DNA from: Agrostemma githago
Lineage: Eukaryota > Streptophyta > Magnoliopsida > Caryophyllales > Caryophyllaceae
Direction: 5' to 3'
Assembly: GCA_958450325.1 (NCBI GenBank)
Contig: OY288241.1
Coordinates: 44,219,978-44,283,977 of the forward strand
Length of the DNA stretch: 64,000 nt
This document shows, in pieces, positions 53,179 through 63,990 of the stretch. The stretch's first letter is position 1, and each line of letters begins with the position of its first letter. The notes beneath the pieces were generated by a model. It searched no databases, had not been told where the DNA came from, and worked only from the letters and a program-made list of their open reading frames with translations. Both the position numbers and the translations under genes were made by a program.

Positions 53179-53858
53179 TGATTGGGGGTGGGCCGCCTAA
53201 CAATCAACTGCCTGCTATGCAGGCCCCGGGGCAATTCCTGTCGGAGAGTCGAAAGACCAGCCCCCGGCAAGAACCAAGAACAAAGCGTGAAAACGTTAAG
53301 TTGGCCGTCAGCCGCCGAGAGCGCCGGCCAATGCAGCCTGCCAAGGCTTGGCAGCCCCCCACTTGGAGACTGTCTGCCCTGGGGAAATCCCTGGCCGACA
53401 GGGCCATGAACCCCAGGGGCCCTCCTGTCATTTTGCCTAAGGTAATTGGGAATGGATGGATGGGAAGCCGCCACTTGTCACTCTCCCATCCAACCATTCC
53501 TCTTTCTCTTCTCTCTCTTGTGGGAAGGTATAAATACCTCCCCATTTCCCACATGAGGGGGGTGGGATTTTTCTCTCTCTAGAGACTCTTACTCTTAAAA
53601 CGCCGCCTAGTTCCTCACGAGCTAGGTTCGTAAAGGCATTCCACGGACTGACTTAGGCATCGGAGAGGGTTCCCTCGGACGACCTCCGAGGCCCTGTGCG
53701 TTCATTGTGCAGGGAGCAAACCGTTTCCGCCAGGAAGGTCCGATTTCAGGAGTGGGAGGAAAGGGAGATCAAGAGAATCAAGCAACTAATTATCCGTAAT
53801 CAATCCAATTGTACCATCCGGATTCTGAGCCGGGTGAATTGTTTCCGTAACCGGAACA
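53179..53858 (+). repeat. 3' LTR of element A
   Basis: A 680-bp copy matching 41563-42242 with one difference seen. TATAAATA is at 53529-53536. Confidence 0.95.
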
Positions 53859-53863
53859 CCAAA
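53859..53863. repeat. Target-site duplication of element A, right copy
   Basis: CCAAA follows the right LTR, matching 41558-41562. Confidence 0.92.
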
Positions 53864-55762
53864 ATTTCAGATTTAATAAATTCCGTTAAAACCGTCTTTT
53901 AAAACCCGTTTTCGCAATTAACGATTCCATTAACAAAACTTATCGTTCCTATCATTTTATTAAAGCATTAAAAATCATAAAATTACATTTTATTATGAAA
54001 CCATCAGAAACATATTTTTTCCAGATTTAAACAAAAGACCAGAAATCGAGAATTTAAACGACAAACACGGTTTTTAACGATAAACGATGATTTAAAGTGA
54101 TTAATTAATTCACCCACTTAAAAAATCCGAAGATTTATGAAAACATTCACAGAATTATTTTTCATCAGAAAGAGTACCCACATCAAATTCCAGATTAAAA
54201 TAAAATGTTTAAGTACTAGAACTAAAAATCGGCTTTTAATCATTTTTGTCCGTAAACAGTAATAATTCAATAATCGATAACTAAAATATCAGAAAAATAC
54301 CAAATTATTAAAAATCATCAAAAACCTCATTTTTACAGAATATAATCATATATTACAAGTTTAGGCCGAATATTACGATTTTACAAATTAATATGACGAT
54401 TTAATCGTTAATTTTGAAAAAGCGATAAAAATACCGAAACATGCAAATTTTCAACTTTTAAAAATTTTCCAGATTATATGACATACATATATTGTCAAAA
54501 ATAAAATTATAATTATATACATGCAATTAAACAAATAAAATCAAGCAATACCGAGTAACATCGACGTTACCTCTAGTCTAAATCCGAAATGATAATATAC
54601 TCGTCGACTTCAAGATCGTCCACAAATCCTTAACACACAAAAAAAATATGGTAGAAAAATACCATGAGAAAACTAGGAAAAATCAAGATAAATAATGATC
54701 GAAAACAACATCGATTAATACCTTAACGGAAGGATCGGAATAACGATTAATTTGACGATGAAAACGAGACGATTATGACTCTATTAGAGGCAAGAATTAG
54801 CCTAGAATTGATGATGGGTGCCACGGACAAGAGAGAAGAAGGAAGGAATTTTTGTTGTTTAATTAACAAAATAAATGTTTAGAAAATGGATGGTTTTTAA
54901 GAATGAATGCTAAAGAGATTTTGATGAAAACAATGTGAATACACATTATATGAGCCAGGCAAAATGGAGAGAAATGGGAGGATGAAGAGTTTGTTCATAA
55001 TGTACCAAATAAATGAGAAGAAAAGAATTTCGTGTTTACGATTTAACGTAATAAAATGAAACGTATAATGAAAACGTAGTAAGGGTGTGACAAGGAGGTG
55101 TGTAGGTCCAAAACATGGGGAAAAGGTCCCAAATAATTTGTAAGTTGATAAAATGAAGAGTCGTAAAATTGTTAAAGGTATTTCAAAGCAATTCGAGTAA
55201 ATCTCGCGATGGAAAACAATTATTTACGAAACTTCGTAATAAAATCGTAAATGGCTAAATTTTCGTAAATAAAAATATTTCTAAGTTGAAAATAGTATAT
55301 AAATATATTGAGACATTTGTAGGAAAAGAAATAACTTAAATCCGAGCTTAAGAACGTTAATTCGTAGAGAAGTAAAATTTCTCGCAGAAAAATAATTTGT
55401 TTACGAAGGAAACCAAATAATTAGATTTAAAAGAATTAAAATCTTTAAAAATGAAAATAAATATCGTTAGACTCAAAAATGAAAATAGAGCCTGGAAAAA
55501 AGATGAAACATAAGATCGAAACGTGACAGAGTTATGACGAAGTTATAACGGAAAGGATAAAACGCTAGGAAAATAGTGGGTGCATACAGTTTCGTATTTG
55601 TACAAATATACTTATCTTTTAAAACTTATTTATACTTAGTAAAATATTTCAAAAATCAAATAAATTTATAATAATTATAAAAATCATTATAAACCTTATC
55701 AAGTATTATATTTCTCCGTAGGACAGGGACTTAATAATAAACTCGCCAGGTGAGAGAAACAA
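53864..55762. other. AT-rich DNA between element A and the LINE
   Basis: No gene, RNA or delimited element is seen. It continues the AT-rich unit interrupted by element A. Many short A/T runs and TAACGAT-type motifs suggest an old, decayed non-coding part of a retroelement, but no LTR end or coding remnant could be recognised. Confidence 0.5.
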
Positions 55763-55777
55763 CTTTCTTTCTCAAGA
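55761..55777. repeat. Target-site duplication of the LINE, left copy
   Basis: AACTTTCTTTCTCAAGA occurs here. CTTTCTTTCTCAAGA recurs right after the poly(A) tail at 63281-63295; the first two A residues cannot be told from the tail. Confidence 0.9.
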
Positions 55778-56237
55778 GGAATTATACTCATTACTCAACC
55801 CATATCTGCACATAACTTTCTCTCTCTAGAATTAAAACAAAAAAAGGAAACTATTAAAAGAAAGGGGGCGAAATTAGGACGAAACCCCTTGAACCCTAAT
55901 TCAATTGAAGGGTGGATTTAAGAGAAGAGAAAGGCAGCAATTCCTTTTTTTCAACAAAAAGGAGCGAGGGAGATTAACTATCCCCAATTGAGATTACTGG
56001 AGTCTATATAGGTAATTATAACCTATAATGGACGTTTCGTATGAAGGAAAACAAGAGTGAAGCAAGGAAGCAGCGGTGATTGATCAGCTTAAAAAAGCAC
56101 AATCATCTTAAATCCCAGAAAATCGGGATACAGAGATTGCATGCAAGAAGTGGAAGAGTCACTTGCATGCATTGGTTGTGCTCTGTTCTAGGTTCTGAAA
56201 ATTTCTAGACTTAAGGCATTAAAGAAGGGGTATAAAT
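55778..56237 (+). other. 5' UTR / internal promoter region of the LINE
   Basis: Starts GGAATTATACTCATT and contains a purine-rich stretch (AAAAGAAAGGGGGCG) and short upstream ATGs. L1-type elements carry an internal promoter here; no defined box is visible. Confidence 0.6.
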
Positions 56238-58943
56238 ATGGGTAGAATGTGGAGTAATGGTAAAAAATCAAGCTACTTCTCTCAGTCAAAAAAATTCAAA
56301 AATTTGGAACACGATCCAGTTAGCGTAAGGAAAAAAATGAACAACAATAATGAGAATATTCCGAATAATGTGAGAAGAGAACCACATCAAAATGGGTTTA
56401 TTACTGAGAGGAGAGGAGGAAGGATCAGGAATGCTCCTCTGATAGTCATCTCTTCATCTTCCAGTAGTTCATCGGGAGAGGAAGAAAACAGAGACAGACG
56501 CAGGGGGCTTGTTAATGGATGGATTCCACCTCCTATGGATGATCTGGATGACGAGGACTTGGGAGATTTGGGTGGAGGGCTCCCCCCTGATCAACAAATT
56601 CCAGAAAGGCTAGATGAAATGCATGAGGATGAATTCAATGAAGCTTGGAGGCTACCAAGGGCGGGTCCTATTCTAACGCTGAATCCAGATGTCCTTGGAG
56701 ATACTAGACAATTTTTCAGCAAGTGTGTATTGGGGAAAATGGTTGATTATAGGCATTTCGAAGCATATCATATTAACCGAGCGGTGGAAGCAAAATGGCA
56801 CTCCAGAGGTCTTATTTCTGTTTTTAAACAGAGAGATCTATTTATATTCTTCTGTGAAAATGAGGAAGACAAAAGAGATATCTTAAGAAAAGGGGTAGCA
56901 TCTTTCTATGGAGGACTCATGGTCTTCAAAAACTGGAGAAGAGAAATGGTTCCAAGAACGGTCACATTTCCGCTTGCGTTTATTTGGGTACGTGTCTGTG
57001 GCTTACCTTTTGAATTTTTAAATGTTGATGTAGGAAGAATCCTAGGAAATGTCTTGGGAGTCAATCCTCAAGTTGAACCTATGGGAGCAATTCCAAATAA
57101 TGACTTTATTCGTATTAGAGTTGGGGTAAAAATTGGGGAACCCCTTATGCCGGGATTCTTTCTTGCTTGTGAAAACGGGATACTGATTTGGGTTCAGTTT
57201 AAATATGAGGAGGTTTTCAAATACTGTGTCAGATGTGGGAGGGTAGGACACAAGGTTGACAGATGCATTGACTCACCAAATCAGATTTCTACACATGTGA
57301 ATGCTATGCTAGCAAGAACAGTTTCTAAAGGATTTGTTATCTTTCAAACTGAGAGTAATCACTCTATGTTTAACCTGGATTTAAGGGCTACGCCAAAACA
57401 AGCTGAATATGCTACTACTAGAATAGATTTTGTAGCAGGGGTGTTTGGGGACATTCAAGATGCCTTACCAGAAGATAGGCTTGTGGAGTTTGAGATTGGA
57501 ACAACACCGGGGGGTAGGATTTATCCGGGAATGAGATTTTTCAATAGAAATTTACCGTTTGATGGACCTGTTTGGATGAGAGAAGGTATAAATGGGGTGG
57601 GTGAGAATCAAAACCAAAACCAAAACAACATGGAAATTGATGGGGATGAGGACCTGAGGGGGGAAGGGAGAGGGGATATAAGAAGAAGATTTGATAGAGA
57701 GGGAGCTCATGGTACGGGGGGTGTGATGGGAGATAGGAACCATGTTCCACATGGGTTCCAGTTTGATGATCCATTTATCAGGGCTATGAATCATAGAGCT
57801 GAGGAAGATGTTGATAACCCTGACTGGATTATGCGAGAAAATTTAAGGAGGAGAATTGAACCCCATGAATTTAGGGGATTCTTTGAGGATGAAGAAGAGG
57901 GGTTGGCTCAAACTTTTGTAAGTCCAACAGGGTTTCCCATTATATTCCATGACCCGGGCAACATGAATGAGGATAACAATAATGAAAACATGGAAGAGGA
58001 AGAACAGGAAGGAGAGGACAATGATAATGTGGAAGAAAGGGGACGGAATGAAAGGGAAGGAGAGGAAAGAGTAGGAGAAGAAGATTTCAGACAAATGGGG
58101 GCAGAAAATGCAGTCAATATTGAGGAGGAAATAGAGGAAATTGGGAATACTGAAGAAGAAGCAAACATAGAGGCAGCTAATCGAGGAGGAGACTGGGTTG
58201 TAGGCATGGACCCGGATGAGACCCCAGGCTCATCTCCTGAGTGGCCTGTATCTCCTAGGGTCCCGGATAATTGGAATTATGTCAGAAGAGGAGAGGAAGA
58301 AGACAGAATGGAGGCTGAAGAAGAAGTGAACAGAGAGGGAGTAGAAAGGATCCCAGATTCAGTGGAAGAGGTCCAGGATATGGAGCCCAGTCAAGAAATT
58401 GCTCCAAATCCAGAAACAAACCCTATCCATGATCAGGTTATGGATGATGAAATGACAACAGAGGATAAGGAAGAAATGGAAATGGCAGAAAAGACTTGGC
58501 AACAAATGAAGAATATTGAGGAACTGATGGGGGCACCAATTATGAATTTAGAAAAATGGCTAGGGAACCCAGGTTTTTTTCCTGATATGGAGATTGTGGA
58601 CTTCATCAGGAAAGGAAAAAATGCAGAAAGAAGGAGATTGGCTAGACAAGCAGGTGAAGGAAGCTCTTCGGCTAACCAGATGGAAGCAGGGAAATTAAAA
58701 GGGATCATGGAGGAAGATGGCAGCAGGAAAAGGAAGATGGACCACAGTGAGGAAGAGAAGGAAATGCAAACAGAGGAACTACCATACTCACCAGGGAAGA
58801 AGTTAAGAATTACTGAACAAGTCAGCAGTGTGAGTGGTGAAGAAGAAGGCAAACAAGGAGATACCAGGACAGAAGAGGATGGCCAGGAGAACAAACAAGG
58901 TGATTCGAAGATTGGACCTGATCAATCTTCTACATCTAAATGA
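56238..58943 (+). CDS. LINE ORF1 protein (901 aa, DUF4283 and zinc knuckle)
   Basis: ORF1 proteins bind element RNA and form the ribonucleoprotein with ORF2 protein. The N-terminus is basic with a Ser run (ISSSSSSSSGEE, about residues 70-83). A DUF4283-like domain follows at about 155-295 (FSKCVLGKMVDYRHFEAYHI, FPLAFIWVRVCGLPFEF). A CCHC zinc knuckle has C330, C333, H338 and C343 (CVRCGRVGHKVDRC). Residues from about 480 to the end are highly acidic and low in complexity (EEEEQEGEDNDN), making the protein longer than usual plant ORF1 proteins. The frame is open. Its TGA stop overlaps the ATG of ORF2. Confidence 0.9.
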   Translation: MGRMWSNGKKSSYFSQSKKFKNLEHDPVSVRKKMNNNNENIPNNVRREPHQNGFITERRGGRIRNAPLIVISSSSSSSSGEEENRDRRRGLVNGWIPPPMDDLDDEDLGDLGGGLPPDQQIPERLDEMHEDEFNEAWRLPRAGPILTLNPDVLGDTRQFFSKCVLGKMVDYRHFEAYHINRAVEAKWHSRGLISVFKQRDLFIFFCENEEDKRDILRKGVASFYGGLMVFKNWRREMVPRTVTFPLAFIWVRVCGLPFEFLNVDVGRILGNVLGVNPQVEPMGAIPNNDFIRIRVGVKIGEPLMPGFFLACENGILIWVQFKYEEVFKYCVRCGRVGHKVDRCIDSPNQISTHVNAMLARTVSKGFVIFQTESNHSMFNLDLRATPKQAEYATTRIDFVAGVFGDIQDALPEDRLVEFEIGTTPGGRIYPGMRFFNRNLPFDGPVWMREGINGVGENQNQNQNNMEIDGDEDLRGEGRGDIRRRFDREGAHGTGGVMGDRNHVPHGFQFDDPFIRAMNHRAEEDVDNPDWIMRENLRRRIEPHEFRGFFEDEEEGLAQTFVSPTGFPIIFHDPGNMNEDNNNENMEEEEQEGEDNDNVEERGRNEREGEERVGEEDFRQMGAENAVNIEEEIEEIGNTEEEANIEAANRGGDWVVGMDPDETPGSSPEWPVSPRVPDNWNYVRRGEEEDRMEAEEEVNREGVERIPDSVEEVQDMEPSQEIAPNPETNPIHDQVMDDEMTTEDKEEMEMAEKTWQQMKNIEELMGAPIMNLEKWLGNPGFFPDMEIVDFIRKGKNAERRRLARQAGEGSSSANQMEAGKLKGIMEEDGSRKRKMDHSEEEKEMQTEELPYSPGKKLRITEQVSSVSGEEEGKQGDTRTEEDGQENKQGDSKIGPDQSSTSK

Positions 58944-61900
58944 ATGGTCTTGCATGGAATTGTCGGGGACTCTCGGATCCGCTCGCACCGACAATTCCTA
59001 AAATTAGAGCAATCCTTAGTAGTAACAAGAAACTAGACTTCATTTTCTTTTGTGAAACTAAATGTAATGTGAACTTAGTAGCGTCTTATTGTCGTCCTTT
59101 TGGCTATAGACATTTTGAAGGCATGGATGCCTTAGGCTCCAGAGGGGGCCTCTTTGTGGGATGGAAGGATTCTTCTTCCTTCTCTTTTGTGGCAAAAAGC
59201 CACCATTTTGTAATTCTTAAGTCAAATATCAACTTAGCTTTTTCGTTTTACTTGGTTTTAGTGTATGGGGAAAGTAGAGTCAGCCATAGGCAAGAGGTTT
59301 GGGAACTGTTAGGATCACATCTAGAAAACTTGGACGACCCTTTTCTTATGATGGGGGATTTTAATCAAGTTGATATGATTGAAGACAAACTGAGTGCTTC
59401 CAGCAGAAGTATTCAAGGCCTTGATGTCTTTGTCAAGTGGAAAATGCAACATCAGATTATAGATATTCCTTTTAAGGGACCAAGATTTACATGGAGCAAC
59501 AAAAGGGAAGGGAAAGCAAGTGTATTCGAAAGGCTGGACAAGGCTTATGCCTCAAAGGACTGGTTGCTGAAGTATCCAAACTCAGGGGTAATTCATCTGC
59601 CTATACAAATCTCAGACCATGCCCCGATTCTTTTTGCTTCAGAGTTAATAAAGGACAAGAGATTGAGACCTTACAAAGTCGAAAATTGGTGTCTAGAAAC
59701 AGAGGAGGGAAAAGAAACGATCCTGAGAGAATGGGGTTATCCAACCAAAGGGTCAAAGAATTTTAGCCTTATGAGAAGGCTGGAAAGAATCAACAAACAA
59801 CTGATGAGATGTGCTTTGGATAAAAGAATGGAATGGAGAAGAAAATGGGATGAGTTTGATGAAAAACTGGGTACTGAGCTGGAAGAAGTCTTTAATGGAA
59901 AAGAGCCAAAAGCTTTAAACGAGACACATGAAGAGTTAGTGGAATTCAGTAAAGCAGCGGCACTTTATTGGAAACAGAGAGCGAAGGTAAGATGGGCAGA
60001 AGAGGGAGATCTATGTACCCGATATTTCTTCAATACATTGAAAGGAAGGTCTGGCAAAAACTTCATCTACTGTATTAAGGATGATCAGGGAAAATGGGAA
60101 CAAGATTCATGTAATATTAAGGCTAATTTTCAGGCACATTATTCGTCAGTTTTTAAAGTTGGGGAGTCGACACAGTCTTATGAGAGCTATATTGTGAATA
60201 ATTCTAAGTTCTTTGAGGTAACGGGCCCTAAAGTAACGGAGGAAGAGGGTGAAAGCCTTCTGAATAATTTTTCCGACAAAGAAATTAGAAGTGCGGTATT
60301 CCAGATGGGAGCTAATAAATCACCAGGCCCGGATGGTATACCAGGAGAATTTTTTAAGAAGTATTGGAAAGTTGTAAAGCAAGAGGTATGTGAAGCGGTA
60401 AGGGCGACGTTGAACTCAGGATTTATATTGAAGGAAATGAATAGAACTTTTATTACTTTAATTCCTAAGACGACAAATCCTGAAAAAGTGGAACAATACA
60501 GACCTATCAGCCTTTGTAATGTGATAATGAAAATTGTCACAAAATGCATTGCCAATAGAATGAAGACTATTATGAGTAGCGTGATTGGAGAATTCCAGAA
60601 TGCTTTTATCCCCGGAAGAGCAATTGCCGATAATATTCTTATAGCTGATGAAAGCATTAGGACCATCAAGAAGAAGAAATCGGGGAAAATAGGATTAGTG
60701 GCCATCAAGGCAGACATGAGCAAGGCATATGATCGTGTCAATTGGAACTTTTTGAGAGGAGCACTACAGGGATTGAATTTCCCTCCAAAATGGGTGGATC
60801 TGATACTTAACTGTATCACGACGGTGTCTTATTCTATCCTGGTCAACGGGGAACCATCAAAGTTTTTTTCCCCCACTTGTGGTCTGAGACAAGGAGATCC
60901 TTTATCCCCATACCTTTTCGTTTTATGCTCGGAGATTCTGTCGAGAAATATCAGAGGAATGACTGGGGGTGAAGAAGTACAAGGTTTTAGGATTGCAAGA
61001 AGGGCACCGCCAATTTCCCATTTATTCTTTGCAGATGACTCAATCTTCTTCCTTAAAGGAGTTTGGCATAATATGGTGAATTTCTACAAGATCATTAAAA
61101 AGTACTGCTCGCTGTCGGGACAAATTTTCAATAAAGCGAAATCCTCAATTCTATTCAGTGAGAATTGTAGTTTAGCTTTCACTTAGAGAAGTCTACTGCT
61201 GCTTGATATTAAGATGTGTGAAGATCTGGGAGCCTATTTAGGAATTCCGGACATAGGGAGTAGGAAAAAATCGATCTCACACTCTATGATCCTGGACAAA
61301 GTCAGGAAACGAATCTCTTCTTGGAATGGAATTTTTCTATCCTCTGCGGGAAGACTGACCCTAATTCATTCGGTCCTTGCTAACCTTTCAAGTTTCTTTC
61401 TATCGGTATTCAAAATACCGGTAAGTGTTGCTAGTAAGATTAATTCTCTACTAGCTCATTTTTGGTGGGTGGGCACTAGAACGAGTGGTACAGTTTACTG
61501 GAGAGCATCAAGATTCCTTTCCTTGCCCAAGATAGATGGTGGTCTTGGTATTAGAGATATCAATATCGTCAATCAAGCTTCAATGGCCAAACTAGCATGG
61601 AGACTTTTATCCCAGGAAAAGTCTTTATTTCGGGAAGTTTTCGAAGGCAAATTCGGACCTATCAAGACTTCGATCCACAGAGATAATAACCTTAGAAGAA
61701 ACGTTGGATCTACAAACTGGAAGGACATTTTGTGGGGCTGTGAGATTATCAGTAGAGGACTTTCATGGACTTTGGGAAACAGTTCATCCAATAACAAGAC
61801 CAACTACAAAATCAGTATTTTTCAAGATAATTGGGTGCAAGGTGACATCCCGGTGCCAAAAACGGGTATAGATTGTATTCATAATGAAAATGGCCTCACT

Positions 61901-63223
61901 TGGTCCCTGGAAGACCTTATTGATAAAGAGTTCTCATGGAACTTAGTTACGCTGAACAAGATATTCAGCCCTTACTGGTGTAATAGGATCAAAGCTATTT
62001 ACATCCCCAAAATGAATTTTTCTGCTACACCGGTTTGGAGGAGGACTAATGATGGCCTCTTTAATGTGAAAAGTGGGTACACTGAAGGTATCAAAAGCAA
62101 CAAAAAATTCAGAATCCACAGATGCAGGGCTAGTAAGAGTATGGAAAGATTCCCAATTTTCTTCAGGAAAAAGGAGATTTGGAAACTTCCTGGGCCTCAG
62201 ATATGGAAAACCTTCATGTGGAAAATCATAATGTCAGCTTTACCAATTGGAAAGGAAAGAAGGAAAAGAAATCTTCCTGGACCTTTTAATTGTGTTCTAT
62301 GTACTGAACCCTCTTTTCAATACCCTGAAGAACAGGAAGATGCTGCTGTTGAATCCTTAGAACATCTCTTTAGAGACTGTCCTACCACGGCGAGAATCTG
62401 GGCTAGCAGCGTTATGGGCATTAGAGTGGAAGCTGATTCACACATCTCCTTCCGAGAATGGGTTATGGGGTGGATTATGTACCTGAAAAGGGCGGACAGT
62501 TCTAACATTGGTCTTCTCCACTTCCTCAATATTCTTTATTCTGTTTGGAACTTCCGAAATGGGATCATATTTAAAAAATGGAATACTTCTACTTACGCAT
62601 ACTGGAAGAAATATGAGGCCTCATGCAGAGAACTACAGATTTTTATTAAAGAGAAAGAACAGGAGACAACTCGGAATGGCAATGAAGGTCTGAATGTGGG
62701 GGAATCTGAAAATCCAACCCAAACAATACCCTCTTATAATAAAGGAGGTTGTTTGGATGGACAACTGGAGCGTCTTCGTCTATCCAAGGTGTTTTGGGTT
62801 ATCAGACAGACAGGACCTATTAATGTATGTCTTCTATCTAAGATGCAGGTGGATGCAGGATGGTTACCGACTCTTGAAGCTTCGGGAGGTTGGACTTGGA
62901 CTCGGGGCGAAAAAGAAGAATGGAATGAAGAAAAACAATCCTTTATGGCAGAATCACCAATTATGGCGGAAGGAATTGCTATTCTTATGGCCATTCAAAG
63001 GATAAAACGCAGACATTTTAGGCACATTTGCATAATGTCAGACTGCCTCTGTCTCTTATCTCAAATTGTTGGAATCACAAGGCCAACAACAGAGTTAGCA
63101 GCTATCATCAACGACATCTTGCAGGAATGTGCTGATTTTCACTGTTGTGCTTTTAAATTTATCCCCAGGAACAGGAATAATAAGGCTCATAGATTAGCAT
63201 CTATGGCTCTAAAAAGATTGTAA
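58940..63223 (+). pseudogene. LINE ORF2 (endonuclease-RT-RNase H), one nonsense codon
   Basis: The frame is shared from ATG at 58940 to TAA at 63221, 1427 codons, broken only by TAG at 61184-61186 (codon 749). Domains: an apurinic-type endonuclease at about 1-235 (AWNCRGL, FFCETKC, MMGDFNQVD, SDHAPI); RT at about 440-745 (FITLIPKT, YRPISLCN, ADMSKAYDRVNW, catalytic FADD at 697-700); a zinc-binding RT-associated region at about 1045-1155; and a C-terminal RNase H (VDAGW, MAEGIAILMAI, MSDCLCLL, NNKAHRLA). The stop falls just after the RT core and separates it from the RNase H half. The start overlaps ORF1 by four bases. Confidence 0.92.
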
Positions 63224-63241
63224 TAGGGAGATGACTCGTTG

Positions 63242-63243
<2 letters not shown>

Positions 63244-63280
<37 letters not shown>
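63244..63280 (+). other. Poly(A) tail of the LINE
   Basis: 37 consecutive A residues start only 20 bases after the ORF2 stop and directly precede the right target-site duplication. Confidence 0.95.
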
Positions 63281-63282
<2 letters not shown>

Positions 63283-63295
63283 TTCTTTCTCAAGA
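63281..63295. repeat. Target-site duplication of the LINE, right copy
   Basis: CTTTCTTTCTCAAGA matches 55763-55777 exactly. Confidence 0.9.
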
Positions 63296-63339
63296 AAACC
63301 TCTGAAATTTTGTTACATTTCTAACTACCTCTACTAAGC

Positions 63340-63990
63340 TTGACACCATGGCTATGGACGGATGGACCCAAGCCTCGAGGTCGTGGAAGACCTCGGAAGA
63401 TCTCTCAATCCGCTGCAGATTCATCCTCTGTGTTGAATACTGGCTTTAATTCGATGATTGGCCCGTCTTTGCGATCACGAACTCAAACTCAGGAGCAAGG
63501 AAAAATGGCGGGGGTTTTGAATTCAGAGTCTACTACTTCTGATTCTCGTTCCATTGATGGTCCAAGGATTATGGAGGACCATGAGGAGTTTGTTGCTGGT
63601 GGTTCTTCATTTCAGCCAGACGCTTCTGCTGATGTTGAGGTATCCCCTGTGCGTCCTGTTACTTTGTTGAATGATTTGATTAGTAAGGCTTTTTCTGCTA
63701 AGACTGGATTGAATTCTAGTATTGAATTGCCAAAACCTAATCCCGCACCTGAGACTGCACATAATATTGCGATTCCTGCACAAAATATTGCGATTTCACA
63801 GACTGAAACTGTGATGATTAGCAATAATCATAAATGGAAGGATGTGGTTGCTAACCCGCATAATGTTGGTATGGAATTGCACTTTGAAGAATCTTGTGTT
63901 GATGCTGAGGAAATTAATATTGAACTGGATGACTTTGAGGAAGAGCTGAACAAATGGAAATATACTCTTATGGGGCAAAACCTACTTTGA
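63340..63990 (+). pseudogene. N-terminal part of a second LINE-like ORF1, cut by the window edge
   Basis: The frame has no usable ATG at its start. An ATG at 63348 (MAMDG) lies in another frame, and a 4-bp duplication-like change near 63360 would account for the shift. The product has an AT-hook-like PRGRGRPRK near the N-terminus, a polar region, and then WKDVVANPHNVGMELHF and FEEELNKWKYTLMG, a pattern found before DUF4283 in plant LINE ORF1 proteins. It stops at 63988-63990 where the domain should continue, so another frameshift is likely. It would make the intact LINE an insertion into the 5' end of another LINE. Only 10 bases of the window remain after it. Confidence 0.45.

Larger units (their letters stand above)
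41563..53858 (+). mobile_element. Element A: intact, very young Tat/Retand-like LTR retrotransposon
   Basis: Two 680-bp LTRs (41563-42242, 53179-53858) are flanked by perfect CCAAA duplications. By eye they differ at a single base (GGTAGATC near 42150 against GGGAGATC). Order: 5' LTR, primer-binding site, uninterrupted gag-pol, a 125-bp tandem-repeat array, antisense genes X and Y, 3' LTR; 12,296 bp in total. All domains for autonomous transposition are present and open. Assuming the often-used rice LTR rate of 1.3e-8 per site per year, one difference in 680 means well under 0.2 million years. It is a relative of element B. Confidence 0.95.
55778..63280 (+). mobile_element. Full-length plant L1-type LINE
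   Basis: 7.5 kb bounded by a 15-17-bp target-site duplication and ending in a 37-nt poly(A) tract, the signature of target-primed reverse transcription. Order: 460-bp 5' UTR, ORF1 (nucleic-acid-binding protein), ORF2 (endonuclease, RT, zinc-binding region, RNase H), 20-bp 3' UTR, poly(A). The perfect duplication and long uninterrupted tail point to a recent insertion. One in-frame stop in ORF2 probably disables this copy. Confidence 0.95.
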
